Shown in pieces: positions 11,409-20,856 of a stretch of 64,000 nucleotides of DNA. Made by a program: the position numbers and the translations under genes. This DNA is from Azorinus chamasolen (lineage: Eukaryota > Mollusca > Bivalvia > Cardiida > Solecurtidae). Below the pieces are notes generated by a model that worked only from the letters and a program-made list of their open reading frames with translations, had not been told where the DNA came from and did no database searches. The stretch spans positions 41,525,243-41,589,242 of the forward strand of contig OY755243.1 of the NCBI GenBank assembly GCA_963576725.1. Reading direction: 5' to 3'. Positions within the stretch are counted from its first letter, which is position 1. Each line of letters starts with the position of its first letter.

Positions 11409-11900
11409 ACTCTTTACCTGATGGAGGCGCCTTTACAAACATAGTACACTCATATCAGACGGCTTTGCAAGCATAGTGCACTCAGATCAGACGGCTTTCC
11501 AAACATAGTACACTCAGATCAGACGGCTTTACAAACATAGTACACTCATATCAGACGGCTTTGCAAGCATAGTACACTCAGATCAGACGGCTTTACAAGC
11601 ATAGTACACTCAGATCAGACGGCTTTGCAAGCATGGTACACTCAGATCTGACGGCTTTGCAAGCATAGTGCACTCAGATCAGACGGCTTTGCAAGCATAG
11701 TACACTCAGATCAGACGGCTACTGTAGGAGTCGTCTGACCAGGGTCTGCTCTGTTTGTTTGTCGAATTATAATAGATCCAATTCTACAGGTTCTGCCATG
11801 GCCAAAACTTTACATACCATTAAACAATTCAGCCAATAAAGATTGATGATATCATTATAACGGACTAACTTACAACTAGCAGGATAATGCCTTCGAATGT
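11409..11900. mobile_element. Family B element with one arm tandemly expanded
   Basis: Starts with a decayed TTAACTCTTTACC end. The left arm of the usual core (ACAAACATAGTACACTCA...CAGACGGCT) is repeated about nine times before the centre CTACTGTAGGAG. A single right arm follows: CGTCTGACCAGGGTCTGCTC and TGTTTG. The sequence after it matches the outer part of other family B copies (AATAGATCCAATTCTACAG). Confidence 0.7.
11431..11728 (+). repeat. 32-bp minisatellite
   Basis: Unit AGACGGCTTTGCAAGCATAG plus TRCACTCAGATC, repeated at a regular 32-bp step (for example AGAC at 11457 and 11489). About nine copies differ at few positions (CAAAC/CAAGC, CATATC/CAGATC). The unit is recognisably half of the family B palindrome. 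Confidence 0.9.
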
Positions 11901-11919
11901 CAGCTAGACTTGGGTCTGC

Positions 11920-12828
11920 ATACAATAAAGATCCATGACGTACTCTACCCATATGAAGATTCATGACATACTCTATCCATATGAAGATTCTTGACATACT
12001 CTATCCATATGAAGATTCTTGACGTACTCTACCCATATGAAGATTCATGACATACTCTATCCATATGAAGATTCATGACATACTGTATCCATATGAAGAT
12101 TCATGACATACTCTATCCATATGATGATTCATGACATACTCTATCCATATGAAGATTCTTGACATATTCTATTCATATGATGATTCATGGCATACTCTAT
12201 CCATATGATGGTTCATGGCATACTCTATCCATATGAAGATTCTTGACATACTCTATCCATATGAAGATTCTTGACATATTCTATTCATATGATGATTCAT
12301 GGCATACTCTATCCATATGATGGTTCATGACATACTCTATCCATATGAATATTCTTGACATACTCTATCCATATGAAGATTCATGACATACTGTATCCAT
12401 ATGAAGATTCATGACATACTCTATCCGTATGAGGATTCATGGCATACTGTATCCATATGATGATTCATGACATACTCTATCCGTATGATGGTTCATGGCA
12501 TACTCTATCCATATGAAGATTCTTGACATACTCTATCCATATGAAGATTCTTGACATACTCTATCCATATGAAGATTCATGACATACTCTATCCATATGA
12601 GGATTCATGACATACTCTATCCGTATGAGGATTCATGGCATACTGTATCCATATGATGATTCATGACATACTCTATCCGTATGAGGATTCATGGCATACT
12701 CTATCCGTATGATGGTTCATGGCATACTCTATCCATATGATGGTTCATGGCATACTCTATCCATATGATGGTTCATGACATACTCTATTATTATGAAGAT
12801 TCATGACATACTCTATCCATCATAAATA
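11920..12828 (+). repeat. 28-bp minisatellite array
   Basis: Unit CCATATGAAGATTCTTGACA plus TACTCTAT, step exactly 28 bp (ATATGAAG at 11951 and 11979), about 32 copies. Variant units (AAGATTCATGAC, TGATTCATGGC, CCGTATGAGG) recur in blocks, suggesting higher-order amplification. 28 is not a multiple of 3 and no frame is kept open, so it is not coding. Confidence 0.92.
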
Positions 12829-13016
12829 TCAATTATTTCTCTTACATTTTTACAAAACAAATGAATATATTGCTATGACAAAAATAATAAAATCTGATCT
12901 AAAGTATAAGTATTCTACATTCTGTATAAGCAAACTCAGCCGATCCTGTTCATTGGACCATTACAGGTACCGTCTGATCTTGGTCTACTATGCTTGAAAA
13001 TGTGTTTCTATCGAGT

Positions 13017-13210
13017 ATAGTAAAACCTATCTAAACCGGACGTTTCATTTAGTATAAATATCGATCTTGGAGACAGGTGGCAGCTTTATAAAGAGTGAAA
13101 GCTTCTCTAGGAGTTTTCTGCATGACTTTCACCCTGCATTAAGCAGCTACCTGCCTGAAAGTATCTAAATTCTTCTGTACTAGAATTCCGGTCTAGGGAG
13201 GTTTTACTGT
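13017..13210. mobile_element. Family C MITE variant
   Basis: AGTAAAACCTATCTAAACCGGACG at the left, its mirror ...CCGGTCTAGGGAGGTTTTACT at the right, and hairpin AAAGCTTCTCTAGGAGTTTTC at the centre. TA lies at the left boundary. Confidence 0.7.
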
Positions 13211-13334
13211 TCAGCAAAACTCCTCTCAGCTGGAATTTTAGATATTTTAGGCGGATAATTGTTTGATGCAGGATGAAAGTCATGCATAAAACTCCTTAGG
13301 GAGCTTTCCGCATGACTTTCACCATACATTTTAA

Positions 13335-13802
13335 CCCTTTCGGCGCCAAATTTCTAATTGTCGTCTGCAATCCAAGTTTGTTAACCCTTTCCTTCATATA
13401 CATTTGCAAACAGAGAAGACCCAGATCAGACGGCTCCTATAGGAGCTGTCTGATCAGGGTCTGCTCTGTTCGCTTGTGGAATTTGAAAGATGTTTCTTTA
13501 CTATCTAAAATAGCTGCAATATTCTACCTTCCACATTTCATTACAACTATTTTGACCATGAATATTCAGTAGGTATTGGAATTTGGAATAAACATAGAAC
13601 AGGGAAAGGGTTAAATCATTCAGTAAAATAAGGAAATGAGATATATAAATGCAAAGTTCAAAGGAATAAAGCATATATAGAGAAATAGAGATTGAGACAA
13701 ATAGTGAAGTCCCTGATCAGACACCGCCTTGAAAAGGCGGCGTCTGATCTGGGACTGCACTATTTGTCGTGGTGCATTTATGCGACTGCGGCGGTGAAAG
13801 GG
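13335..13802. mobile_element. Middle nested TTAA element
   Basis: Flanked by TTAA at 13331-13334 and 13803-13806. Begins CCCTTTCGGCGCC and ends GGCGGTGAAAGGG. Its own hairpin CCCTGATCAGACACCGCC / GGCGGCGTCTGATCTGGG is at 13713-13760. It is interrupted by a complete family B element. Confidence 0.8.
13385..13610. mobile_element. Innermost nested element: complete family B copy
   Basis: 226 bp between TTAA at 13381-13384 and 13611-13614. Starts CCCTTTCCTTCATATACATT and ends ATAGAACAGGGAAAGGG. Contains the hairpin core CAGATCAGACGGCTCCTAT / AGGAGCTGTCTGATCAGGG. The right half matches copies at 18834 and 48757 (GGTATTGGAATTTGGAAT, GAATATTCAGTAGG). Confidence 0.88.
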
Positions 13803-14079
13803 TTAAAGCTGTTGTCTTACAGACCGGCACTGATGCTAACTGGGACGTCCGGTTTACAGGGGTTGTACTGTAAATTCAGTCAGAACGGCTGATCTGGATC
13901 CCCATTTCCTTTAGTTCCAGTGTAGAACAGAATAGTGACCATTCATAGAAAAGTGACCATTTGACTTGAGGTATAAAGGCTAATTCTCCATGTAGTCTAT
14001 TCCTACGGAGGATCACTATCCTTCATTACTGCACGTCATTCTGAAATAGTACAATCGGTAGAGCGTAAAGTATAACATC

Positions 14080-14240
14080 CTAAAATGAAAAAATATGAGT
14101 AGCTTTAAAAGCAAGTGGTTGCTTAATGCAGAAGTATCATATACATATGGAAGCTTAATCCTGAATTAAGTTACCACCTGTCTTTACCGCTCAAAATTAG
14201 ACTTCTTTTGGTGGTCGCATTTGCAAAATGGATGCAAAAA
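14080..14240. mobile_element. Decayed family C relative
   Basis: AAAAGCAAGTGGTTGCTTAATGC faces AATTAAGTTACCACCTGTC, with GACTTCTTTTGGTGGTCGCA near the right end. Ends are lost. Confidence 0.45.
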
Positions 14241-14245
14241 TTGTA

Positions 14246-14452
14246 ATGTCAAACCTCTCTATAACGGCCACTAAATTACATCAAGTATTTTGTGATAAAG
14301 GCAGGTGGTTGCTTAAAGCAAGGAGAAAGTAAAACAGAACGCTCCTATAGGAGCGTTCTGTTTTACTTTCACCTTGCTTTAAGCAGCCACCTGCCCTAAT
14401 ATATCAACTAATTTACACAATTTAGTGGTCGTTATAAAGAGGTTTTACTGTA
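14246..14452. mobile_element. Family C MITE, intact
   Basis: TCAAACCTCTCTATAACGGCC at the left mirrors GTCGTTATAAAGAGGTTTTACTG at the right. The long central hairpin around GCTCCTATAGGAGC is perfect over more than 20 bases per arm. Contains an unoccupied GCTTAAAGCAAGG site that serves as the empty-site reference for the nest at 9349. Confidence 0.85.
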
Positions 14453-14492
14453 ATTTCAAATTATTTGTGTTTCCTGATCAGGATGTGTTCTG

Positions 14493-14598
14493 TTTGCTTA
14501 TGATATAATAGTGTGACGCCGACGGGGCTTGAGTCGAGGTAATTGCTTTATCCATACCGAAAGTAAGAACCGGAAAAGCAGCAATACTTGCAGACAGC
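14493..14598 (+). repeat. Inverted partner of 8187-8287, upstream of the glycine-rich gene
   Basis: TGACGCCGACGGGGCTTGAG through GGAAAAGCAGCAATACTTGC is nearly identical to the reverse complement of the distant copy. It lies directly before the intron 3' end of the next gene, so the gene's upstream intron is partly transposon-derived. Confidence 0.75.
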
Positions 14599-14649
14599 AC
14601 AATTTAGATTAAAATAATTATTTTTCTTTTCAATAACTTCCTTTCAGGT

Positions 14650-15234
14650 ATGAAGTCCTTTCTCCTTCTGTTGGTTTTGGGAAATACCATTTCCAATTTA
14701 GCCGTAGCACAGGTGTCCAATGTCAATGGCAGATCAGCCATATCCTCACACAGAGGGTCCACAGGTGGGGGTCGCATTAACTTAGGCACAACGGAAGACG
14801 GTCAGGAGGGTTATTTCGCAGCCATTGGAGGACAGGGGCCCTGGCCGCTCTTTGGTGGCGCCGGGGTTGGACTCCCGTACTCTGATGGAGGGGTATCTAG
14901 GGGAGTTGGGAATGGCATTGGCTCAGGTTCCATAGGTGCGTATTTTGAAAGACTCCGAACTGGGAGGCGTGACTGGAGAGCAGATATTCCACCCGAGCCC
15001 AGCGCTCGTGGTGCAAGCATGCAAACCGGAAGTGGCAATGGATTATTCCAAAGTGGAAGCAGACCCATGGCATCCCGCGGATTCGGAACTGGGACGGGAT
15101 TTTCAGGCCTTAGAGCTACATCTCAAAGTGGTGGAGGATTTCAAAGACATTCTTTTGGACCTGCATTTATTATACCTAGTCTTTCGTTTGGACTATCTTC
15201 AGGACTTGGTTTTGGATCGCGTTTCATGTTCTAA
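14650..15234 (+). CDS. Secreted glycine/serine-rich protein (194 aa)
   Basis: The protein begins with a classic signal peptide, MKSFLLLLVLGNTISNLAVA, with likely cleavage after Ala20 (AVA before Gln21). The mature part is rich in Gly, Ser and Arg with patches such as GGAGVGLPYSDGGVSRGVGN, GTGTGFSG and SFGLSSGLGFGSRF. It has almost no cysteine and no recognised catalytic domain. The ATG lies two bases after a strong 3' splice site (TTTTCTTTTC...CTTCCTTTCAG), so a 5' untranslated exon probably lies upstream and this exon carries the whole coding sequence. Low-complexity secreted proteins of this kind are common among molluscan matrix, mucus and byssus proteins; that role is a guess. Its TAA stop sits inside the CCCTT-type end of the family B element that follows. 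Strong overall support for an expressed exon, function unknown. Confidence 0.7.
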   Translation: MKSFLLLLVLGNTISNLAVAQVSNVNGRSAISSHRGSTGGGRINLGTTEDGQEGYFAAIGGQGPWPLFGGAGVGLPYSDGGVSRGVGNGIGSGSIGAYFERLRTGRRDWRADIPPEPSARGASMQTGSGNGLFQSGSRPMASRGFGTGTGFSGLRATSQSGGGFQRHSFGPAFIIPSLSFGLSSGLGFGSRFMF

Positions 15235-15345
15235 CCCTTCACCTCATAGAAACGCATTTGCAATGGAAGTAGGCCTATATAAGAGGACTCCTGTAGGAAC
15301 CGTCTGATCAGGATCTGTTCTGTTTACTTATGGAATTATATAGAT
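15229..15345. mobile_element. Family B element abutting the stop codon
   Basis: TCTAACCCTTCACCTCATAG corresponds to the TTAACCCTTTCCCTCATA terminus of the family. It is followed by AAACGCATTTGCAA, then GGACTCCTGTAGGAACCG and TCTGATCAGGATCTGTTCTG. The first arm is partly lost. Confidence 0.65.
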
Positions 15346-15394
15346 CTGATTCTACAGATTAATTCAAAGTCAATCACATATATGTGTCAGACGT

Positions 15395-15588
15395 ACAGTA
15401 AAACCTCTCTATAACGACCACTAAATTGTGTAAATTAGTTGGTATATTAGGGCAGGGGGCTGCTTAAAGCAAGGTGAAAGTAAAACAGAACGCTTCTATA
15501 GGAGCGTTCTGTTTTACTTTCTCCTTGCTTTAAGCAACCACCTGCCTTTATCACAAAATACTTGATGTAATTTAGTGGCCGTTACTGT
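15395..15588. mobile_element. Family C MITE with truncated right end
   Basis: Starts ACAGTAAAACCTCTCTATAA. The hairpin centre is CGCTTCTATAGGAGCG. The right terminus reads TAGTGGCCGTTACTGTAA, missing about 13 bases (TAGAGAGGTTTTA) compared with full copies. Confidence 0.8.
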
Positions 15589-15599
15589 AATTATTTCTC

Positions 15600-16068
15600 A
15601 CAGAAATACTCATGAGGTAAAGAGTTCTTAACTAATGTAGTGAAACTGGTCCTAGTCTGGGAATGTTAAAACACAGACTCGGAATATATCTCCCCAGTCA
15701 AGACAAAGAATGAAATATTTTTGGGACCCGTCTGGAATTGATGTCTCTCAATTTGGATAATTTATTATTTTCTATGAAATTTAAACACAATATACCCAGT
15801 AGCGTTGGTGTTTTATATTTTAGTCACATTGATAAGTATTTTCCATATATATACAATGGAATGTTTCTAAAGAGGCCATGTAACAATGTCGAGTAAAGTC
15901 CCTCTATAATGCGACTAGCAATACGATGTCTGGTACAGGTCTGGGTCTACTTTGTTTGCAGAACCGCAATAATGCTCATATATGGAGTAAAGGATTAATA
16001 AACAGACACGGGTGCCTTATTAATGAATAGACGTGAGTGCCGTGGAAGAAACGTGGCTGCTTATAATT
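15600..16068. other. Gene-free stretch with a family B remnant
   Basis: GTACAGGTCTGGGTCTACTTTG and TGTTTGCAGAACC near 15933-15965 is half a family B core, followed by a worn end (GGAGTAAAGGATTAA). No gene seen. Confidence 0.4.
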
Positions 16069-16272
16069 ACAGTTAAACCTCTTTATAACGACCACTAAAT
16101 TGTGTAAATTAGTATATTAGGGCAGGTGGCTCCTTAAAGCAAGGTGAAAGTAAAACAGAACGCTCCTATAGGAGCGTTCTGTTTTACTTCCTCCTTGCTT
16201 TAAGCAACCACCTGCCTTTATCACAAAATACTTGATGTAATTTAGTGGCCGTTATAGAGAGGTTTTACTGTA
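16069..16272. mobile_element. Family C MITE, intact
   Basis: ACAGTTAAACCTCTTTATAA to GTTATAGAGAGGTTTTACTG, with GCTCCTATAGGAGC at the centre. Nearly identical to the copies at 15395 and 19780. Confidence 0.85.
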
Positions 16273-16414
16273 TATGAATATAAGTAATACAGAACACGAC
16301 CATGGCTACCTTCTGCATAATGTTCGTCTTGAATGGACTATTCCAAAATTCAAACACGTCAAACTTGTGAATAATCAGAGTTAGTTTTAAAATAAATTTT
16401 TACATGACAAACAT

Positions 16415-16625
16415 TGCAGAGCCTAGTGAGAGGGTTCTCTCCATAAACCCTCTCATCTGGGTTTGCACTGTTTGCAAAGGACGTTAGTGACTCATTTCCC
16501 ACACTGAAAGGATTAAACATTTGAATACAGGAAACCAGTACACTGTCATTTGCAAACAGTGTATACCCAGATCAGAGGGCTCCTACAGGAGCTTTTTGAT
16601 CAGGCTCTGCACTGTTTGTCATTCA
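16415..16625. mobile_element. Two adjacent family B-like palindromes
   Basis: First: GAGAGGGTTCTCTCC...CCCTCTCATCTGGGTTTGCA and TGTTTGCAAAGG. Second: AACAGTGTATACCCAGATCAG with centre GGGCTCCTACAGGAGC and GATCAGGCTCTGCACTG. Outer ends are unclear. Confidence 0.6.
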
Positions 16626-16799
16626 AAATCCTCTCACAAATGTTATCCTATCATATTGTATGGACTATACCTATAAACAATGACAGCCTATTCTACTGTG
16701 AAAATTCAGCGTTCAAAGGGATGGTACCGGTACATATATGTCGCCTACCTAAATGACACTGAATTATATTTCTTTTAACCTGCTGCCATTGCCAAGTCT

Positions 16800-17320
16800 A
16801 CGGTAAATTTTGCAAACAGTTTGGATCCAGATCAGATGTCAATCTACATATGTATACCGTTGGTCAATGTATTAACGAATTCACCTATGACGACGGGAGA
16901 GTTCTCAGTGTTGTTATACCTTCTGATCCTTCGAGATCATGAATTTCAGTATATCTTGTTCTGAAAATTGAATACCGCTTAAGCCGGTGCTAGGGGGCGT
17001 GAGCAGTGTTACACTTTCAATTACTGCTCATGAACAGACTCAATAAAACCGAGTCGCAATTTTCTCTTTTTGTGTTGCAATTTTTGCTTTCGGGGGATCA
17101 CCTCCCTTCAGAATTTTTAACCTGATAACTGTTCGAGGACTTAGTGCAAAACTGTATAAAACAGTAATGGCATCTGAAATCAGTTTGGATCCAGATCAGA
17201 TGCCGAGCAACTCGGCGTCTCACCAGCTTCTAAACTGTTTCACACTCTAGTCGCTAATTTGGGAAGATATTGAAGAAAATGTCATTTTCAGAATTAAAAA
17301 AGGAGAACAGTATTGCATTT
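16800..17320 (+). mobile_element. Family A element, long form
   Basis: Starts TTTGCAAACAGTTTGGATCC. The shared long-form words (GAGGACTTAGTGCAAAACTG, GGCATCTGAAATCAGTTTGG) lead into the core GATCAGATGCCGAGCAACTC / GGCGTCTCACC near 17190-17225 and a tail (GCTAATTTGGGAAGATATTG) like that at 395-420. Confidence 0.65.
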
Positions 17321-17431
17321 TTTTTATTACAGATTTTAAAGAAGCCCTCGTGTTGAGGCAATGTTAATACTATTCCGTTCAAAATCAAAACCTCATTCAG
17401 AACCTATACCCAACTAACCACAACCTCACTC

Positions 17432-17502
17432 GCATTTGCAAAGAGCTTGGATCCAGATGAGACGCCAACTAACTCAGTATCTCATTAGATCCAAGCTGTT
17501 TG
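17432..17502. mobile_element. Family A core fragment
   Basis: TTTGCAAAGAGCTTGGATCC, AGATGAGACGCCAACTAACTC and the facing half TCTCATTAGATCCAAGCTG. Confidence 0.6.
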
Positions 17503-17751
17503 ACACCCCGTCAATAGTTCCTCAAAATATTGTTCGAATTGGAAGTATTCAAAATTGCACTAGATCCAATTTTGAGAAGACTGTTTTGCCAAGCGGGACA
17601 TGGGTTAAATAAATAAAAACATACAAAATATGCATACAACATGATAATGCAACACTGGTACAAGAAATAAACAGCAACTTTGGTTTTAATCAAATAGTTG
17701 GTGGCAGTCCGCTACGACATTACGAATATTCAACTACATATTTCATGACAA

Positions 17752-17970
17752 AACAGTAAAATCTGTCTTAGGCGGTCATTATAAGAAGTGTTCTAGGTAT
17801 TCAAGCTTGTAGCTTAATGCAAAAACAAAAATAAAAAGAGCTTTCTTTGCACCATGACTTTTAAACCTGCTTATAAATGCTGTTTCATGTCATTGCTAAC
17901 AGTGTAGACCCTGACCAGACGGTTCATGTGGGATCCGTCTGATCAGTGTCTGCTCTGTTTGATTATGAAG
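17752..17970. mobile_element. Family C remnant followed by a family B core
   Basis: AACAGTAAAATCTGTCTTAGG and AAAAAGAGCTTTC are worn family C parts (17752-17880). AACAGTGTAGACCCTGACC...CGTCTGATCAGTGTCTGCTC (17898-17960) is a family B core. Confidence 0.5.
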
Positions 17971-18004
17971 TTGTAATAGATCTGACTTACGAATAAAATC
18001 ATGC

Positions 18005-18092
18005 AGTATATAATATAACACTAAATCGACCCAATCAATTTTTTTTGGACTTTTTAGACCATGTAGACCCACGAGATGGTCCCCTGTGCATA
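18005..18092 (+). repeat. Fragment of the fold-back element of 29.8-30.9 kb
   Basis: AACACTAAATCGACCCAATC, then a T run, ACTTTTTAGACCATGTAGAC and CCACGAGATGG match the outer part of the arms at 29870-29940 and 30750-30820. Confidence 0.7.
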
Positions 18093-18111
18093 TACCCCTT
18101 TATCAAAAGAT

Positions 18112-18205
18112 GTATAGTCATGTTTAAATAAATCATGACTAAATAGTGTAACTAATATCATGAATGAATAGTGTAACTAATAGCATGACTAAATAGTGTA
18201 ACTAA
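18112..18205 (+). repeat. Short 27-bp tandem repeat, about three copies
   Basis: CATGACTAAATAGTGTAACT and AATAT/AATAG repeat three times with small changes. Confidence 0.65.
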
Positions 18206-18227
18206 TTGGCGCGGTATAATACTTTAA

Positions 18228-18557
18228 CCCTTTAAATGCTGAATATTCAAAAGTTGAACTGGCCGAATCAGTGATTATCATTAGAGTTAATTCAGTATGA
18301 ACAATTTAAGTTTAGTAGACGATTTTGAACGAAAAACTGTACAGACACTAGTATGGACAGAGCTAAGCCTTTCCATGCTACGACTTGGCTGACATTTGCA
18401 AACAGTGTGGGTCCTGATGAGCAACTCGGCGTCTTATCAGGATCCATGCTGTTTGGCTCTCGATCAGTAATTTCTGAAATGATTGAACGAGTCTAAATGT
18501 AAGTAAAGCGTTCAGCCGTTCAGAGATTCGGCAGACATGTTATCAGCATGAGAAGGG
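18228..18557. mobile_element. Family A TTAA element
   Basis: TTAA at 18224-18227 and 18558-18561. Ends CCCTTTAAATGCTG / CAGCATGAGAAGGG. The core GTGGGTCCTGATGAGCAACTC and GGCGTCTTATCAGGATCC lacks part of one arm. Confidence 0.75.
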
Positions 18558-18599
18558 TTAAAGGTTGTTTATATATTCTGAACTATCAGTCCATTGTCA

Positions 18600-18829
18600 C
18601 TGCATCATGATTTCAGTGATACAGTACATGTATGCAGGGTACCAGACTACCTGTTTACGCTGTATGTTAGGAAGCGTATAATGGAATATTAAATGCGTTG
18701 ATGAATGTCAGAGTATGTTCAATCTGAGCTAACGCTGAGTTATTTGCCGACTCATCAGGTTCCAGACTGTTTGCATAGGCTATTTAAGTAGCTTCTACAG
18801 TACAAAGAATTAAATTTTATATAATACTA
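18600..18829. other. Short spacer with family A remnant
   Basis: TCAATCTGAGCTAACGCTGAG...GACTCATCAGGTTCCAGACTG (about 18718-18770) is a worn family A core. No gene seen. Confidence 0.4.
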
Positions 18830-18833
18830 TTAA

Positions 18834-19079
18834 CCCTTTCCCTGTTCTACGTTTATTCCAGATTTCAATTCCTAATGAATATTCATAGACAAAATAGTAA
18901 ATTAATAATGAAATATGGAAGGTGGAACATTGTAGCCATTTTAGAAACTAAAGAAACGGTCTTTCAAATTTCATTAGCAAACAGATCAGATCCTGATCAA
19001 ACGGCTCCTATAGGAGACGTCTTATCTGTGTCTACTCTGTTTGCAGATGCTTGAAAACACGTTTATATAAAGGAAAGGG
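18834..19079. mobile_element. Family B element, reverse orientation
   Basis: TTAA at 18830-18833, CCCTTTCCCTG start and GGAAAGGG end. The right flanking tetramer is now TTTA. Hairpin core ACGGCTCCTATAGGAGACG. The left half is the mirror of the right half of 13385-13610. Confidence 0.8.
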
Positions 19080-19394
19080 TTTATAGACTCCTATGTTAAT
19101 AAATTATGCGGTCACCTTTGCGAGACTTCACTGTAACAAGTAACATTCGGATGACATTATTAGATGTGTTCCAAGGGAGAGCATCTAGGTAAGAAAATGT
19201 GAACAAGTCAAACATAGTTAACCCTTTAAGAGAGCTCATGACATCATTAAATAGTTGGGTAGGTATAGTGATATCTGAATACGTCAATGTTTGGCCATGG
19301 CAGAGTGTAGAAACAGTGTGACTTTATTTGTGAAGGTATATGAGCACATAAAGGTTGGGCATGACAGAAGCTGTAGATTCATATCTATATAATT

Positions 19395-19462
19395 CATAAG
19401 CAAACAGAGCAGACCTTGGTCAGACGGCTGAGTTCTGGGTCTACTCTGTTTGTAAATGCATT
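19395..19462. mobile_element. Family B core with collapsed centre
   Basis: AAGCAAACAGAGCAGACC and TTGGTCAGACGGCTGAG face TTCTGGGTCTACTCTGTTTG. The hairpin centre is missing. Confidence 0.6.
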
Positions 19463-19469
19463 AAAAGAC

Positions 19470-19779
19470 ATGTTTCTGATGTACATGTAAATGGTTCATA
19501 CATGTACATCTAACATAACTAGTCATTACCGGATCTACTGACAGTAGATATTAAAACTGAGCCCAAAGTCTGGCATTTAGCAACTGACATAACACCCAAT
19601 GTCAGCTCATGTGATATTACACAACAATGTGCAGCTTTTGTGACAGAACTGACAAATAACAACACCCGAGCGTCCACCGCTAACAGTGGGCTACTTATCC
19701 ACTAAGAAATCCTCAATTATAGAAAAAATCTAAATAGAGAAGCAGAATCGTTAAGTTCAAATAGAATCATTTTCAATGT
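19470..19779. other. Gene-free spacer
   Basis: Contains a short inverted pair, ATGTACATGTAA / TACATGTACATC near 19480-19512. Nothing else seen. Confidence 0.4.
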
Positions 19780-19985
19780 ATAGTAAAACCTCTCTATAAC
19801 GGCCACTAAATTGTGTTAATTAGTTGGTATTTAGGGCAGGTGGTTGCTTAAAGCAAGGTGAAAGTAAAACAGAACGCTCCTATGGGAGCGTTCTGTTTTA
19901 CTTTCACATTGCTTTAAGCAGCCATCTGCCTTTAACACAAACTATTTTATGTAATTTAGTGGCCGTTATAGAGAGGTTTTACTGT
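19780..19985. mobile_element. Family C MITE, intact
   Basis: TAGTAAAACCTCTCTATAAC to GTTATAGAGAGGTTTTACTG. Central hairpin with GCTCCTATGGGAGC. A second short stretch ending TTTTACTGTACATTT follows at 19990-20020. Confidence 0.85.
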
Positions 19986-20079
19986 ACATTTGTTCAGATA
20001 TACTTTTACTGTACATTTTTTTCAGATATAGTCTCTTCTGACTAACTACACAGTAACAGTAACCTATTTTGGCAAATAC

Positions 20080-20285
20080 ATATAAAGTAGAATATATCTT
20101 AAGCGTCTGTTTATTGATTGCATATATATGTCTTAAAAACAGGTGGTTGGTTAATGCAGGTCATAAGTAATGCAGAAAGCTCCTGTATGAGCTTTCTGCA
20201 TCACTTTTGACCATACACCAACACCTGCATTACATACCCAAAACGAGACTTCTTTTAATGATCGCTTAAGACGTGTTTACTGTAC
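20080..20285. mobile_element. Family C relative
   Basis: AGTAGAATATATCTTAAGCG faces CGCTTAAGACGTGTTTACTG. Centre CAGAAAGCTCCTGTATGAGC plus TTTCTG. Worn but palindromic along its length. Confidence 0.6.
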
Positions 20286-20534
20286 AGCATTTTTGAAAAA
20301 ATAATTCTTGGACAATTGGGGGATGGTAGAGTAGACCCTAAAACCTTCTCCAACTCAACTCTTTCACAAGAAGTCCAGCTGTCGATTTGTCCAGCTGTCA
20401 GTGTGGATTTTTATGTAAGACATCAATGGATTTATGAATGGATTTATGAATATCAATCAACTGATTTTTTATAATGTCATTATAAACATGGGTTTTACAC
20501 CATGGCGGAATCTAAAATAAGACCTATACTATGT

Positions 20535-20625
20535 CGTAAGCAAACAGACAGACTCTGATCAGACTGCTCCTGCCCCCCCCCCCCCCCCCCGGGATTTCTG
20601 ATCTAGAGCTACTCTTTTTGTAGAT
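20535..20625. mobile_element. Family B core with a poly-C run at the hairpin centre
   Basis: AAGCAAACAGACAGACTCTG, ATCAGACTGCTCCTG, then 18 or so C, then GGGATTTCTGATCTAGAGC and TACTCTTTTTG. The C run sits exactly where other copies have the ATAGGAG turn. Confidence 0.7.
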
Positions 20626-20856
20626 GCTCCTTCAGTTTAAATAAGACATGTGGTATGTTAATGCAATTAGGTGTTTATACTATTCAGTTCACTGGCCATA
20701 GCATTGAGAGAAAAAAAATGAGATGCTTAGTGACAACAGATACATTGTGCATTCTGTACTGTGGCATTTTACAAAGTAGATCTAGACAAGCCAACATGAT
20801 TAGAAGTGTGGTATTTGGTCAGGATCTACACTGTAATGTTACATAATAACATACTG

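Larger units (their letters stand above)
13213..13866. mobile_element. Outermost of three nested elements: decayed family C variant
   Basis: Left part CAGCAAAACTCCTCTCAGC...GATGCAGGATGAAAGTCATGC with centre AACTCCTTAGGGAGCTTTCC. Right part, after the insertion, is GCTGTTGTCTTACAG...CCGGTTTACAGGGGTTGTACTGTA. The two halves join at a TTAA occupied by the element at 13335-13802. Confidence 0.65.

Noticed and set aside
11431..12828. Regular 28-32 bp repeats resembling a CRISPR array
   Set aside because: Units are head-to-tail without spacers, in clearly eukaryotic DNA; they are minisatellites.
14811..15307. Alternative frames (85 codons -, 123 codons +) across the glycine-rich gene
   Set aside because: They lack the signal peptide and splice context of the 194-codon frame and are shadows of it.
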